Source of the DNA: Bacillota bacterium | GTDB taxonomy: Bacteria > Bacillota > Clostridia > Saccharofermentanales > Fastidiosipilaceae | Direction: 5' to 3' | NCBI GenBank assembly: GCA_023388205.1 | Contig: JAEWGS010000018.1 | Coordinates: forward strand, 1 to 19,802 | Length of the DNA stretch: 19,802 nt | Shown here: piece by piece, positions 1 through 7,819 of the stretch | Numbering within the stretch: the first letter of the stretch is position 1 | How the letters are laid out: the number at the start of each line of letters is the position of its first letter | Position numbers and translations under genes: made by a program | The notes under the pieces: generated by a model | Told to the model about the DNA's origin: nothing | The model's input: only the letters and a program-made list of their open reading frames with translations | The model's database searches: none

Positions 1-358
1 CCTTAAAGCAGGCGCCTCCGTAGGCTTGACCAATGACCGTCGAGCTGAGTTTAGGCTCACTTCTCAAGTTGTAGCTGCCCTCAGCAACAATCAAATAACG
101 TCCTATGCGCTCATCTTTGTTCTCTACTAATTCAGGTATTTGGATGCCCGCCTCCGTCGCCGAAGGACGCTCCATTTTTGATCTCGTGCTTTCAGGCGAA
201 AGCAGGCGCAGGTCCTCAGCGCAAATCAAAGCTGCGGATCCCGTGGCACCTGTCGCTATCCATTTCACGTCCAAACTGAATCCCAAATTATAGATACAAA
301 GTGCCAGCGCTAAAGTGGCTGTCGCACTTACCTTGGCATATTTCCTCGCTATAGTCAC
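1..358 (-). CDS. Exported SH3b-domain protein, N-terminal part (cut by window edge)
   Basis: An open frame of 119 codons runs from GTG at 358 off the left edge without a stop. Residues 1-9 are basic (MTIARKYAK) and residues 10-29 are hydrophobic, which looks like a signal peptide or membrane anchor. A weaker hydrophobic stretch follows at 33-46, then a charged linker. Residues 88-119 (RYLIVAEGSYNLRSEP and onward to VIGQAYGG) match the start of a bacterial SH3 domain, whose hallmark is an N-[VL]-R-S-x-P core. Such domains bind cell-wall peptides and often sit beside NlpC/P60, amidase or glucosaminidase domains, but any catalytic domain lies outside the window. The start is not certain: AGGAGG at 361-366 is only 2 nt from GTG, although the preceding AGGCAGG would give normal spacing. 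The nearby ATG at 360 is followed at once by a stop. The gene lies 83 bp downstream of the helicase gene on the same strand and may be co-transcribed. Confidence 0.7.
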   Translation of the reverse strand, partial: MTIARKYAKVSATATLALALCIYNLGFSLDVKWIATGATGSAALICAEDLRLLSPESTRSKMERPSATEAGIQIPELVENKDERIGRYLIVAEGSYNLRSEPKLSSTVIGQAYGGACFK

Positions 359-441
359 ATCCTCCTGCCTGCGCGCTTTTGCCCCTTAGTTTCTCAAAAA
401 GAAGCCAGCGGCGCATCTTTGAAAAAGCTGCGCTCCTGCTC

Positions 442-2958
442 TTATTTTTCAGCTTCTAATTGCGCCGAACTTAACATCAAGCGCTTAACGCCACGCTCTT
501 CAAAAGAGATTTCCACGATCATATCATGTGCAACGGCTTGGTAACTCATCACACGGCCCACCCCGAAACGCTGGTGCCTGACCCGCAGCCCTGTTTTCAT
601 ATCCTGAGGTTTCAGCGCGGTTTCCGACTTCACGCCGAAAGGGTTCGGCCTTTGGGTCAATCGGGCTTTGACCTGTTTCAGGCCAGGGAGCTCTCGTCTA
701 GTGGCTGTGGAAGCGCGACTAGACAAAGTCCAGTCCGCACGTGAATCCCCGCCTCGGTAGCTGCTCTCCTCTCGACGCGAAAGTCCTTTTGAATGCATCC
801 CGGAATAATCTCTCTCTTGCTCACCGTAGCTAAACAAACTTTGGTCCACATAATCCAAACATTCATCCGGTAGCTCTCCTGCAAATCGAGACGGCATATA
901 GCGATCCGTCTTACCAAAGAGCAAACGCGATTTCGCAGATGTGATCAGCAACCATTTCCTTGCGCGCGTCAGAGCCACGTAAGCCAGTCGGCGTTCTTCC
1001 TCGAGTGCTTCTTGATCCCCAATGCTGCGATAAGTGGGGAAAAGACCCTCATCAAAACCGATCAGGCACACCAAATCAAACTCCAGCCCTTTCGCGCTAT
1101 GAACCGTCAGCAAATTGACCGCCGCTTCAGCATCTGAGCTTTGATCTTGACTTGTCGAGAGTGCCACGTGTTCTAGATAAGCCCCCAAAAGCTCAGGCGA
1201 AGCGTATTTTTCTCCCGCTTCTTTGTTTTCATTTTGTGCCATACGTCTCGCTTCAAGTTTCTCAGCAACACGTTTCGCCTCTTCAGCAAAGCCCGCTCGT
1301 TCGAGCTCCTCAGAACTCAGATCTTCCTCGACTGCCAAATCAACCGTACGCGAAAACTCCACGATGTCAGACAAGAGCTCACGCAAGTTTTCAATGCGGT
1401 TAGATGGGTCTTCGCCACGGGCACGCTCTTTCATTTGCTCGTCAAGAATGGCTTGTTCCAAGCCCGATTCCCGTTGCACCAATTCCACAAAATCTTGAAG
1501 TGTCAAGCCGCCTTCTAATAAACTACGGCGCAGCGTCAAAATCAGACAGGCGAAACGGTACAAAGGCTTCGAGCGAGAAGCTAAGCTCTCAATCTGTGGC
1601 GATCGATAACAGATCTCAAGCGCCGACTTTTGATACATTCGCCCCAGATCTCTAATCTGTTCCAAAGTCTTAGCACCGATGCCACGCCTCGGCACATTGA
1701 CGATTCTAAAAAAAGATAAATCATCTGATGGATAAAGGATTAAGTTCAGATAGGCCATGAGATCTTTAATTTCTCTTCGGTCAAAGAAACTCAAGCCACT
1801 CAAAATTCGATAAGGGATCTCCGCCCGTTTCAGAACTTTCTCCATATGACGCGTCAGCGCATTTTGTCGATACAAAACGGCAATCTGAGAAGGATCGACG
1901 CCCTCGTCCATGGCTTGTCTAATCCGATCAGCGACGACCTTGCCCTCTTGAATTTGATCATCATTGAGCACATAGCGGATCAAATCCCCTTCCATGCCAC
2001 TTGTCCAAAGCGCCTTAGCCTTGCGCTTTTTATTGCGTGAAATAACTGCGTTTGCCGCATCCAGAATTCTTTTGGTGGATCTATAGTTCTGTTCGAGTTT
2101 GACGACCTTGGCCTTGGGAAATTGTTGTTCAAAACTGAGGATAATCCGCATATCTGCCCCGCGAAAGGCGTAAATGGACTGATCGTCATCTCCCACCACG
2201 AACACATTTTGTTTCGGCTGCGCCAAAAGCTCAATGAGGCGAAACTGAGCCGGATTCGTATCCTGATACTCGTCGACCAAAATATAAGAAAAGTGCTGCT
2301 GATACAAATTCAAAATGTCCGGATTCTGTTCAAATAAATCGACAGTTTTGGTCAAAAGATCGTCGAAATCCATCGTGTTATTTTGTCGTTTCAAATCCTC
2401 GTATCGTGTGTAAAGCTCCGTCAAAGTGGCTTCGTTCAAAAGCTCACCTTTGTGACGGAAGTCCTTCAACGAGCTCAAAGAGGATTTCATCGAAGAGATC
2501 TTTTGTAAAATATCGCCGGGACGAAAAGCCCCGCTATCTTGCATCCCCATCTCCCTAAAGATCTGCTTCATCAAAGTTTCTTGGGCAGATGTATCGAGAA
2601 TGGTAAAGTTCTTTCGATATCCAATTTTTTCAGGGAAGCGACGTAAAATACGAGCCATCATTGAATGAAAGGTCCCGATCCAAAGCTTCGCCACAGGTGT
2701 TTCAAGCAAAGTCTCAATGCGCTGCTTCATTTCGCTCGCAGCCTTATTGGTAAAAGTCAGCGCCAAGATGGAAGAGGCATTCACCCCGTGCACACAAATC
2801 AGTCGCGCGATGCGATGCGTGATCACGCGTGTTTTACCCGAACCCGCTCCGGCTAAAACCAACATTGGGCCATCAACATGGGCCGTTGCAATCTGTTGCT
2901 CTGCATTAAGTCCTTCTAAGAATCTAAGATCTTGATCTGCCGCCTGAAACTTCGCCAT
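442..2958 (-). CDS. pcrA: ATP-dependent DNA helicase PcrA/UvrD family (superfamily 1)
   Basis: This is a 3'-5' DNA helicase that unwinds DNA in nucleotide excision repair and rolling-circle replication and strips RecA from DNA. All superfamily 1A motifs are visible: Walker A AGAGSGKT at 36-43, motif Ia LALTFTNKAA near 65-74, Ib GTFHSM near 95-100, motif II DEYQDT at 229-234, motif III GDDDQSIYAFRGA at 256-268, motif IV QNYRS at 290-294, motif V TVHSAKGLEFD, and motif VI ALTRAR. The last 50 residues (GLRVRHQRFGVGRV onward) form the small basic Tudor-like tail of PcrA/UvrD, which binds RNA polymerase. At 838 residues it is about 100 longer than typical PcrA. The extra length is charged sequence in the 2B region (roughly 535-640) and a Ser/Arg-rich linker before the tail. 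The start ATG follows AAGGGG by 6 nt and lies just downstream of a good -10 box. RecB/AddA is unlikely given the length and the tail. Confidence 0.96.
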   Translation of the reverse strand: MAKFQAADQDLRFLEGLNAEQQIATAHVDGPMLVLAGAGSGKTRVITHRIARLICVHGVNASSILALTFTNKAASEMKQRIETLLETPVAKLWIGTFHSMMARILRRFPEKIGYRKNFTILDTSAQETLMKQIFREMGMQDSGAFRPGDILQKISSMKSSLSSLKDFRHKGELLNEATLTELYTRYEDLKRQNNTMDFDDLLTKTVDLFEQNPDILNLYQQHFSYILVDEYQDTNPAQFRLIELLAQPKQNVFVVGDDDQSIYAFRGADMRIILSFEQQFPKAKVVKLEQNYRSTKRILDAANAVISRNKKRKAKALWTSGMEGDLIRYVLNDDQIQEGKVVADRIRQAMDEGVDPSQIAVLYRQNALTRHMEKVLKRAEIPYRILSGLSFFDRREIKDLMAYLNLILYPSDDLSFFRIVNVPRRGIGAKTLEQIRDLGRMYQKSALEICYRSPQIESLASRSKPLYRFACLILTLRRSLLEGGLTLQDFVELVQRESGLEQAILDEQMKERARGEDPSNRIENLRELLSDIVEFSRTVDLAVEEDLSSEELERAGFAEEAKRVAEKLEARRMAQNENKEAGEKYASPELLGAYLEHVALSTSQDQSSDAEAAVNLLTVHSAKGLEFDLVCLIGFDEGLFPTYRSIGDQEALEEERRLAYVALTRARKWLLITSAKSRLLFGKTDRYMPSRFAGELPDECLDYVDQSLFSYGEQERDYSGMHSKGLSRREESSYRGGDSRADWTLSSRASTATRRELPGLKQVKARLTQRPNPFGVKSETALKPQDMKTGLRVRHQRFGVGRVMSYQAVAHDMIVEISFEERGVKRLMLSSAQLEAEK

Positions 2959-2981
2959 CTTCTTCCCCTTTCAACCCGCTT

Positions 2982-2987
2982 ATTATA
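2982..2987 (-). promoter_or_regulatory. -10 element upstream of pcrA
   Basis: On the minus strand the consensus TATAAT lies 23 nt upstream of the pcrA ATG, giving a very short leader. No convincing -35 is seen at 16-18 nt spacing, so only the -10 box is annotated. Confidence 0.5.
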
Positions 2988-3080
2988 CCGTCCTAGCTCA
3001 GCTCTTTTTATCGCATCTTTTTTCTCAGGTTTTTCGCAAATTTTCTGCGCTCACACTTGCTTTTCGGGCAAATAGGCCAC

Positions 3081-3104
3081 AAGCTTCCGAGCTTCTGAGC
3101 TTCC
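3081..3104. repeat. Three tandem 8-bp units
   Basis: AAGCTTCC, GAGCTTCT and GAGCTTCC lie head to tail. They sit in the 375-bp gap between hpf and pcrA, between the hpf terminator and the pcrA -10 box. The function is unknown and they may be chance slippage. Confidence 0.5.
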
Positions 3105-3138
3105 ACGATGCTCAGGGTGCCCACGATTTTGACGCACG

Positions 3139-3163
3139 AAAAAGCGGAGCCCAAAGGCTCCGC
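3139..3163 (-). terminator. Rho-independent terminator after hpf
   Basis: On the minus strand a perfect 8-bp GC-rich stem, GCGGAGCC / GGCTCCGC, with a TTTG loop is followed by TTTTT. It lies about 170 bp past the hpf stop and before the pcrA promoter, so it separates the two genes. A 7-bp inverted repeat (GTTCAAT-TC-ATTGAAC, 3170-3185) lies just upstream of it on the transcript. Confidence 0.85.
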
Positions 3164-3188
3164 GATCAAGTTCAATTCATTGAACGTT

Positions 3189-3296
3189 TCATTTGAATTT
3201 TAAGGCAAGCGCAATCCGTTTTGCCAGCCAAGGCCAAGCGGGACTTTGGGCCAACTCGATACCCAAAGGACAAATCGTGTCAATTGAATGCCTCAT
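3189..3296 (-). CDS. Possible 35-residue cationic peptide ORF
   Basis: A short ATG-started frame lies between the hpf stop and the hpf terminator. It reads MRHSIDTICPLGIELA, then a C-terminal half containing SPAWPWLAKRIALALKFK. That half could form a Trp-containing, Lys/Arg-bearing amphipathic helix of the kind seen in membrane-active peptides or small membrane proteins. It would be transcribed with hpf. Against it, no Shine-Dalgarno sequence precedes the ATG and I recognise no family. The same frame stays open upstream into the end of hpf, so it may be untranslated 3' UTR. Confidence 0.2.
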   Translation of the reverse strand: MRHSIDTICPLGIELAQSPAWPWLAKRIALALKFK

Positions 3297-3334
3297 TGCG
3301 TTTGCTGTATAGACCGAAGCCCTGAGCTGAACGC

Positions 3335-3856
3335 TTAATAGATCGGCTCAATAATGCCGTACTCACCGTTTTTACGTTGATACAAAACATTGGTGCGACC
3401 CGTATCTCCATTCAAATACACGAAGAAACTATGCCCCAACATTTCCATCTGTAAAATAGCTTCCTCATCTGACATCGCTTCGATTGGGAAACGTTTATAG
3501 CGGATCTTCGGCTGTTCTTCTGTTTCTTCTAAGTCCTCGAGATAGGGCTTGAGATAGGCATAATGATCAGCGCTCCGATGCAAACGTTGTTTTTGACGGC
3601 GCATGCGATCTTCCAAATGTTCAATCGCACGATCCAAAGCATCTGCGGCCTGTTGTTCCAAAGCCTCCGCGCGATAAAAGTGCTTGTTCACTTTCATCGT
3701 GATCTCACACGTGAGTAAATCTCCCTCGGGGCGATACTTCACGTGAATATCCGCCCGATCTCCGAAATAACGCTCGAACTTCGCGAGCTTCTTCTCGGCG
3801 CGAGCTCTCATTTGATCGCTGATCCCAACTCCGACTCCATCGATATGCAATTTCAT
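3335..3856 (-). CDS. hpf: Long-form ribosome hibernation promoting factor
   Basis: This protein dimerises 70S ribosomes into inactive 100S particles during stress or stationary phase. The 173-residue chain has the two parts typical of the long form found in Gram-positive bacteria. The N-terminal S30AE/YfiA-like domain (about 1-100) has MKLHIDGVGVGISDQMRARA and the basic helix DRMRRQKQRLH. The C-terminal dimerisation domain (about 117-173) has the conserved run KRFPIEAMSDEEAILQMEML then GHSFFVYLN and YGIIEP. The start is placed at ATG 3856, not at the upstream in-frame ATG at 3892, because AAGGAG lies 6-7 nt before it and homology begins there. It is a single-gene unit with its own promoter and terminator. 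Confidence 0.97.
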   Translation of the reverse strand: MKLHIDGVGVGISDQMRARAEKKLAKFERYFGDRADIHVKYRPEGDLLTCEITMKVNKHFYRAEALEQQAADALDRAIEHLEDRMRRQKQRLHRSADHYAYLKPYLEDLEETEEQPKIRYKRFPIEAMSDEEAILQMEMLGHSFFVYLNGDTGRTNVLYQRKNGEYGIIEPIY

Positions 3857-3927
3857 CGAAAGCTCCTTCCCATCTCTGTGCGAAGTGATCATTTTACTGC
3901 TTCGTCAGAGATCCTTTATGTGTAATT

Positions 3928-3956
3928 AATATAAACCTCCACGTTAAAAAGCTCAA
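3928..3956 (-). promoter_or_regulatory. Sigma-A-like promoter of hpf
   Basis: On the minus strand TTGAGC (3951-3956) is followed after exactly 17 bp by TATATT (3928-3933). Transcription would start near 3921 and give a leader of about 65 nt before the hpf ATG. Confidence 0.65.
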
Positions 3957-3961
3957 GGCTT
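3943..3961 (-). terminator. Weak terminator-like hairpin after the ABC operon
   Basis: On the minus strand AAAAGC-CTTGA-GCTTTTT forms a 6-bp stem 13-15 nt past the last ABC gene. The stem is AT-rich and overlaps the hpf -35 box, so it may be leaky and allow read-through into hpf. Confidence 0.3.
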
Positions 3962-3973
3962 TTATGCATCTTT

Positions 3974-4777
3974 CTAATTTTCAGCGAATCCCAAAGAGCG
4001 AGTAGCAGCGCCATCTTCAAAAGGGCTTCTAGACAAGGCATCTTTCAACAGTCGCTGAGCCGCCTTTGAACTCGGATTTTTCATCAGGGACTCCGTATCT
4101 TTGATCTCAACGATCTCGCCATTTTCAAGGACCATCAGCCGATCACAAAGGTAAGCGAGCACATCGATATCGTGGGAGATAAAGAGGCAACTGAATTGAT
4201 GGCTTTCTCTTAAGAATCGAAAATAATTAAGAATCTGCGCCTGAACAGATAAATCCAAAGCAGATACAGCCTCATCTGCGATCAAAAGGCGCGGCTGAAC
4301 GAGCATGGCGCAAGCTATGGCTGCACGTTGCTTTTGTCCTCCGGATAAAGTTTGCGGATAGCGAGATGAAAGGCTCGGATCGAGCCCCAAGCTTTTTTGC
4401 AAGGCGTCGAGTTTTTCCTCATCTGCTGCCGCCTCTCTTTGTCCAGACGCAATCAGGCACTCCTTAAATTGTTGAATCAAAGTCTTTTTGGGGTGCAAAG
4501 ACGAGTTCGGGTCTTGATACACCATAGAGACGCGCAACTTTTGTCGCCACTTGCGTTGATTCAGATGCATCGTGACCTCTTCGTCATCAAAATAAATATG
4601 TCCGGCCTGCGCTTTGATCTCTCCACAAAGCAACCTAGCCAAAGTGCTCTTGCCGCTCCCAGAATTGCCGAGCAAACCTAAGATTTCACCTTCTTTTAAC
4701 TCAAAAGAGAGATTTTTCAAAATCGGGCGATTGGGTTCATATCCCGCCTGGACTTGGTCAAATCGAAGCATACTCAT
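3974..4777 (-). CDS. Peptide/nickel-type ABC importer ATPase, DppF/OppF-like
   Basis: This is one of two ATPases that power the importer. Over 267 residues it shows Walker A GNSGSGKS at 37-44, Q-loop Gln88 in VYQDP, signature LSGGQKQR at 144-151, Walker B LLIADEAVSALD at 164-175 with catalytic Glu169, and switch His202 in ISHD. It is shorter than typical DppF/OppF (about 300-330). The C-terminal part is reduced: the usual HPYT motif and Cys-rich segment are missing and it ends in a divergent tail after KNPSSKAAQRLLKDA. Its ATG overlaps the stop of the preceding ATPase gene by ATGA, so the two are translationally coupled. The substrate cannot be read from the ATPase. Confidence 0.93.
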   Translation of the reverse strand: MSMLRFDQVQAGYEPNRPILKNLSFELKEGEILGLLGNSGSGKSTLARLLCGEIKAQAGHIYFDDEEVTMHLNQRKWRQKLRVSMVYQDPNSSLHPKKTLIQQFKECLIASGQREAAADEEKLDALQKSLGLDPSLSSRYPQTLSGGQKQRAAIACAMLVQPRLLIADEAVSALDLSVQAQILNYFRFLRESHQFSCLFISHDIDVLAYLCDRLMVLENGEIVEIKDTESLMKNPSSKAAQRLLKDALSRSPFEDGAATRSLGFAEN

Positions 4778-5901
4778 AAATCCATCGCCCCCTCCAAAAC
4801 GTTTCTCTGAACCTTATTCGGCTCAGCGTAATGACATCTGACCCAATGATGGCCGCATTCAAGAGCTTCCGGTTTTTCTTGCCAGCAACGCTCTTTTGCA
4901 AGGGGACAGCGAGTCGCAAAAATACAACCTTGACGCAAACGATTCTGCTCAATATCCATGAGCGTCGGCACAGCACCGCGCACACGTTCCAAACGCTGAT
5001 GCCGCTTATGCAAAGACGGCATAGCCTGAATTAAAAGCTGCGTATAAGGATGCCAGGGCTCTTCGAGCAAGGCCTTCGTCTCCCCTTCTTCGAGGCGTTC
5101 CCCAGCATAAAGGACTAAGATTCGATCGCAAAGCTCATGCGCCAGACGCACATCATGCGTGATCATTAAAATGCTCAATCCACGCTCTCGATTCAGACGT
5201 CGCAAGGTCGAAATAAGCTCTCGCTGCACACTCACATCCAAAGCCGTGGTCACCTCATCAACAACGAGCAGCTCAGGGTTTTGCATCAAACTCAAAGCTA
5301 AGAGAACCCGCTGCCTCATGCCCCCTGACAATTCGTGCGGATAGCATGCCAAAAGCTTTTCTGAAGGCGTTAAACCCAATTCATCCAGCGTCTTAATGAT
5401 TCGCGTGCGACGCTCTTTTTTAGCTAAGCGATTCCCCCTCAGACGCAGGGCTTCATCGAGCTGTGCGCCTATTTTCATCAGTGGATTCAAAGCACTCAGC
5501 GCATCTTGAAAGACAATCCCTAGCCCATGACCCAAGTTTTGACGAATCGTTCTAGCTCTCTTGAGCTCATACCCTTGACAGAAGAGCTTCATACGTCCCG
5601 TCACCACACGAATATTATTCGGTAAAAGTCCAGTTAAAGCTAAGGCGGTGACGCTTTTCCCGCAACCAGACTCACCCAACAAACCCAAAATTTCTCCACG
5701 ACGAATCGAAAAGGACAGGCGCTCTACCAAGGTCCCCTCACGGCCAAGCGGGCGCAAAGAAAGATCTTCGACTTGAAGCACAAAGGCCTTCTCGCCTGCG
5801 GACGCCGTTGCATCTACGGATTCCAGAAGGTCCTCCGCGGACGCCTTCGCATCAAACGCTTCTATCGTGCTTTGAACGGTCTCATGCTTAGACACTGCCA
5901 C
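4774..5901 (-). CDS. Peptide/nickel-type ABC importer ATPase, DppD/OppD-like, with Cys-rich C-terminal motif
   Basis: This 375-residue ATPase has Walker A GESGCGKS at 76-83, Q-loop Gln132 (VFQD), signature LSGGMRQR at 191-198, Walker B ending in Asp215-Glu216, and switch His249 (ITHD). The C-terminal oligopeptide-type domain carries HPYTQLLIQAMP (284-295). Cys326, Cys332, Cys339 and Cys356 are spaced like the iron-sulfur site of DppD/OppD-type ATPases. The residue after the Walker B Glu is Val, where Pro is usual. Residues 1-38 form an acidic Ala/Ser-rich extension with no family match. The start is GTG, chosen because AAGGAGG lies 6 nt before it. It overlaps the end of the upstream permease gene by 14 nt. 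Confidence 0.94.
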   Translation of the reverse strand: MAVSKHETVQSTIEAFDAKASAEDLLESVDATASAGEKAFVLQVEDLSLRPLGREGTLVERLSFSIRRGEILGLLGESGCGKSVTALALTGLLPNNIRVVTGRMKLFCQGYELKRARTIRQNLGHGLGIVFQDALSALNPLMKIGAQLDEALRLRGNRLAKKERRTRIIKTLDELGLTPSEKLLACYPHELSGGMRQRVLLALSLMQNPELLVVDEVTTALDVSVQRELISTLRRLNRERGLSILMITHDVRLAHELCDRILVLYAGERLEEGETKALLEEPWHPYTQLLIQAMPSLHKRHQRLERVRGAVPTLMDIEQNRLRQGCIFATRCPLAKERCWQEKPEALECGHHWVRCHYAEPNKVQRNVLEGAMDL

Positions 5902-6844
5902 GCTTGACCTCCTTAGCTAAATCGCCGTTTTCATGAAGATGCTCTCGACGCTGCATCCAATCGGACAAGCCATCCCCTAAGAGGAAAAAGCTCAAGACCC
6001 AAATCACAAGACTTAAACCTGGAGCCAAGGCTGCATGCGGTGCAAAATAAATTGCATTTTGAGCCTCGCGAAGCATGCGTCCATAAGATGGAATCGTCGC
6101 GGGCAATCCCAAGCCCAAATAGCTGAGTGTCGCTTCAGCAAGCAAGGCGTTCGCCATACCGATCCCGCAGGCCGTCAAGAGGTCTCCCCACATCAAAGGT
6201 AACAACTGTTTCAAAATGACAAAAAGCGGATGCACGCCCGTCAGCTCGATGCGCCGAATAAAATTGTGGTGGCGATAGCGCACGACCGCCGCACTGACCA
6301 CGCGGGCAAAGGAGGGCACAAAGGCAATCGCTAAGGCCAAAACGGCACTCCAAATACTCGGTCCAGCAATCGTGGCAAAAAGCAAGGCCAAAAGCACCGA
6401 CGGAAATGCAAAAAGCAAATCGATCAAGCGTTCCGGCAGGTACGTCAGGCGGCGCCTCGGGTAAGACGCGGCCACGCCAAGGAAAAAGCCCAGAACAACG
6501 GCGATGAGAATCGTTAGCGAAGCCATTAGTAAGCTGGGTATGGCAGCATAGGCCAAACGGCTCAAGATATCTCGCCCCAGGTGGTCTGTTCCCAGCAGGT
6601 GCTTTAGGCTTGGTCCCAAGAGGACTTGGCCCACGGGCTTCATTGGATCATAAGGCGTCGCAATGAACGCGATCAAAGATAAGAGCAAAAAGCTCCCGAG
6701 GCTAAAAATGGCCAATCTGAGCCGTCTCAAAGAATAGGCATCTTTGAGCGCGCGCTGATCCGTCATTGCGCCGTTCGAACGAAACATCTTCGAGACCGAT
6801 TTCGAGGCCGACTTTTTGAGATTTGAAACACTCAGTAAGCCCAT
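5888..6844 (-). CDS. Peptide/nickel-type ABC importer permease, DppC/OppC-like
   Basis: This 318-residue inner permease has the family N-terminal signature GTDHLGRDILSRLAYA (85-100). Membrane segments are expected near 44-63, 104-127, 141-160, 164-182, 222-246 and 275-292. The coupling loop (about 195-218, FIRRIELTGVHPLFVILKQL) keeps the Gly and the LLP ending but has lost the usual Glu-Ala-Ala residues. A basic cytoplasmic extension of about 40 residues precedes the first membrane helix. The ATG shares one base with the stop of the upstream permease gene (TAATG). The order binding protein, B, C, D, F is the standard one for this family. Confidence 0.93.
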   Translation of the reverse strand: MGLLSVSNLKKSASKSVSKMFRSNGAMTDQRALKDAYSLRRLRLAIFSLGSFLLLSLIAFIATPYDPMKPVGQVLLGPSLKHLLGTDHLGRDILSRLAYAAIPSLLMASLTILIAVVLGFFLGVAASYPRRRLTYLPERLIDLLFAFPSVLLALLFATIAGPSIWSAVLALAIAFVPSFARVVSAAVVRYRHHNFIRRIELTGVHPLFVILKQLLPLMWGDLLTACGIGMANALLAEATLSYLGLGLPATIPSYGRMLREAQNAIYFAPHAALAPGLSLVIWVLSFFLLGDGLSDWMQRREHLHENGDLAKEVKRGSV

Positions 6845-7803
6845 TATGCCCCCCTTCGTCTCGTCCTGGGATCAATCGCATGGTTGATCGCATCCGTTCC
6901 CCGATTCACGAGAAAAATCAAGGTGCTTAGACTCAAAATCAGCGTTTGAACGACCGGAAAATCGCGGCTTGAAACAGAAGCAAAAAGCAAAGACCCCAAG
7001 CCATTGAGTGAGAAAATTTGCTCGACAACCAAAGTGCCCAAAAGCATCTCAGAAAAAATCATCCCCAATGCGGTGACATAAGGTAACCAAGCGTTTCTCA
7101 GCAAATGTTTCAGCAAAATTCGAAGGCGCGACGCGCCTTTTGCTTTCGCCGTACGCGCGTAATCTTGACGCCACTCTTTTTCCAAAGACTGACGCAAAAA
7201 CTGATAAGCCTGCGCGATACGTGGCAAAGCGACCGCTAGCGCCGGCAAAAATAAAACAGACAGATACTGTCCCAGTGTCAGTGAAACTGGCAATCTCGCT
7301 CCTGGACGCCAAATGTGCAAAACTGAAGAGAACAAGAGCGCGATTAAAATTCCCGAAAAGAAACTCGGTAAAGAAATCAGAAAACGCGTCAAAAAAAGCA
7401 AGGCGCGATCCACTTTAGAGCCAATACGATACGCCGAAATCAAAGCGAGGCACAAAGAAACAAAAATCAACAAAAGCATCGATAGAGCAAGCAGTCCCAA
7501 ACTCGTTGGAAGTCGATCTTGAATCAAACGCTGAACCGGCTGGCGAAAACGCCAACTCATCAGGGGATCTTTAGCGTCAAAGATCTGCGTCAAAGACCGC
7601 TCATAACGTTGCAGTAAAGGCTGATCCAATCCCAACCGATGGCGCTCACTTTCCACCTGAGCTTCTTCCGCCGAGGGTCCCAGCATAATCCGCACTGGAT
7701 CTCCAGGCAAAATCTGAAAGCAGGCAAAGAGCATCACCGAAAGCAGCCAAAGCATCAGTAATAAGCTCAGCAGCGCAGATGAAAATTTAAGCAAGCGCCC
7801 CAC
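6844..7803 (-). CDS. Peptide/nickel-type ABC importer permease, DppB/OppB-like
   Basis: This 319-residue permease has the family features in order: first membrane helix at 7-30, the following FQILPGDPVRIMLGP segment (29-43), and a periplasm-type loop containing RLGLDQPLLQRY. Further helices lie near 100-125, 134-163, 176-200, 240-262 and 284-301. The coupling loop DYARTAKAKGASRLRILLKH (214-233) is a well-kept EAA motif. The gene starts with GTG at 7803, 4 nt after AGGAGG and 16 nt after the binding-protein stop. An overlapping upstream ATG is out of frame. Confidence 0.94.
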   Translation of the reverse strand: MGRLLKFSSALLSLLLMLWLLSVMLFACFQILPGDPVRIMLGPSAEEAQVESERHRLGLDQPLLQRYERSLTQIFDAKDPLMSWRFRQPVQRLIQDRLPTSLGLLALSMLLLIFVSLCLALISAYRIGSKVDRALLFLTRFLISLPSFFSGILIALLFSSVLHIWRPGARLPVSLTLGQYLSVLFLPALAVALPRIAQAYQFLRQSLEKEWRQDYARTAKAKGASRLRILLKHLLRNAWLPYVTALGMIFSEMLLGTLVVEQIFSLNGLGSLLFASVSSRDFPVVQTLILSLSTLIFLVNRGTDAINHAIDPRTRRRGA

Positions 7804-7819
7804 TCATCCTCCTCTAGCT

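Noticed and set aside
359..441. Terminator after the helicase gene
   Set aside because: GCGCA and TGCGC can pair, but the stem is only 5 bp with a 13-nt loop, and the T-rich stretch is displaced; too weak to call.
3857..3892. Upstream in-frame ATG for hpf
   Set aside because: The AAGGAG site lies between the two ATGs and fits only the downstream one, where family homology also starts.
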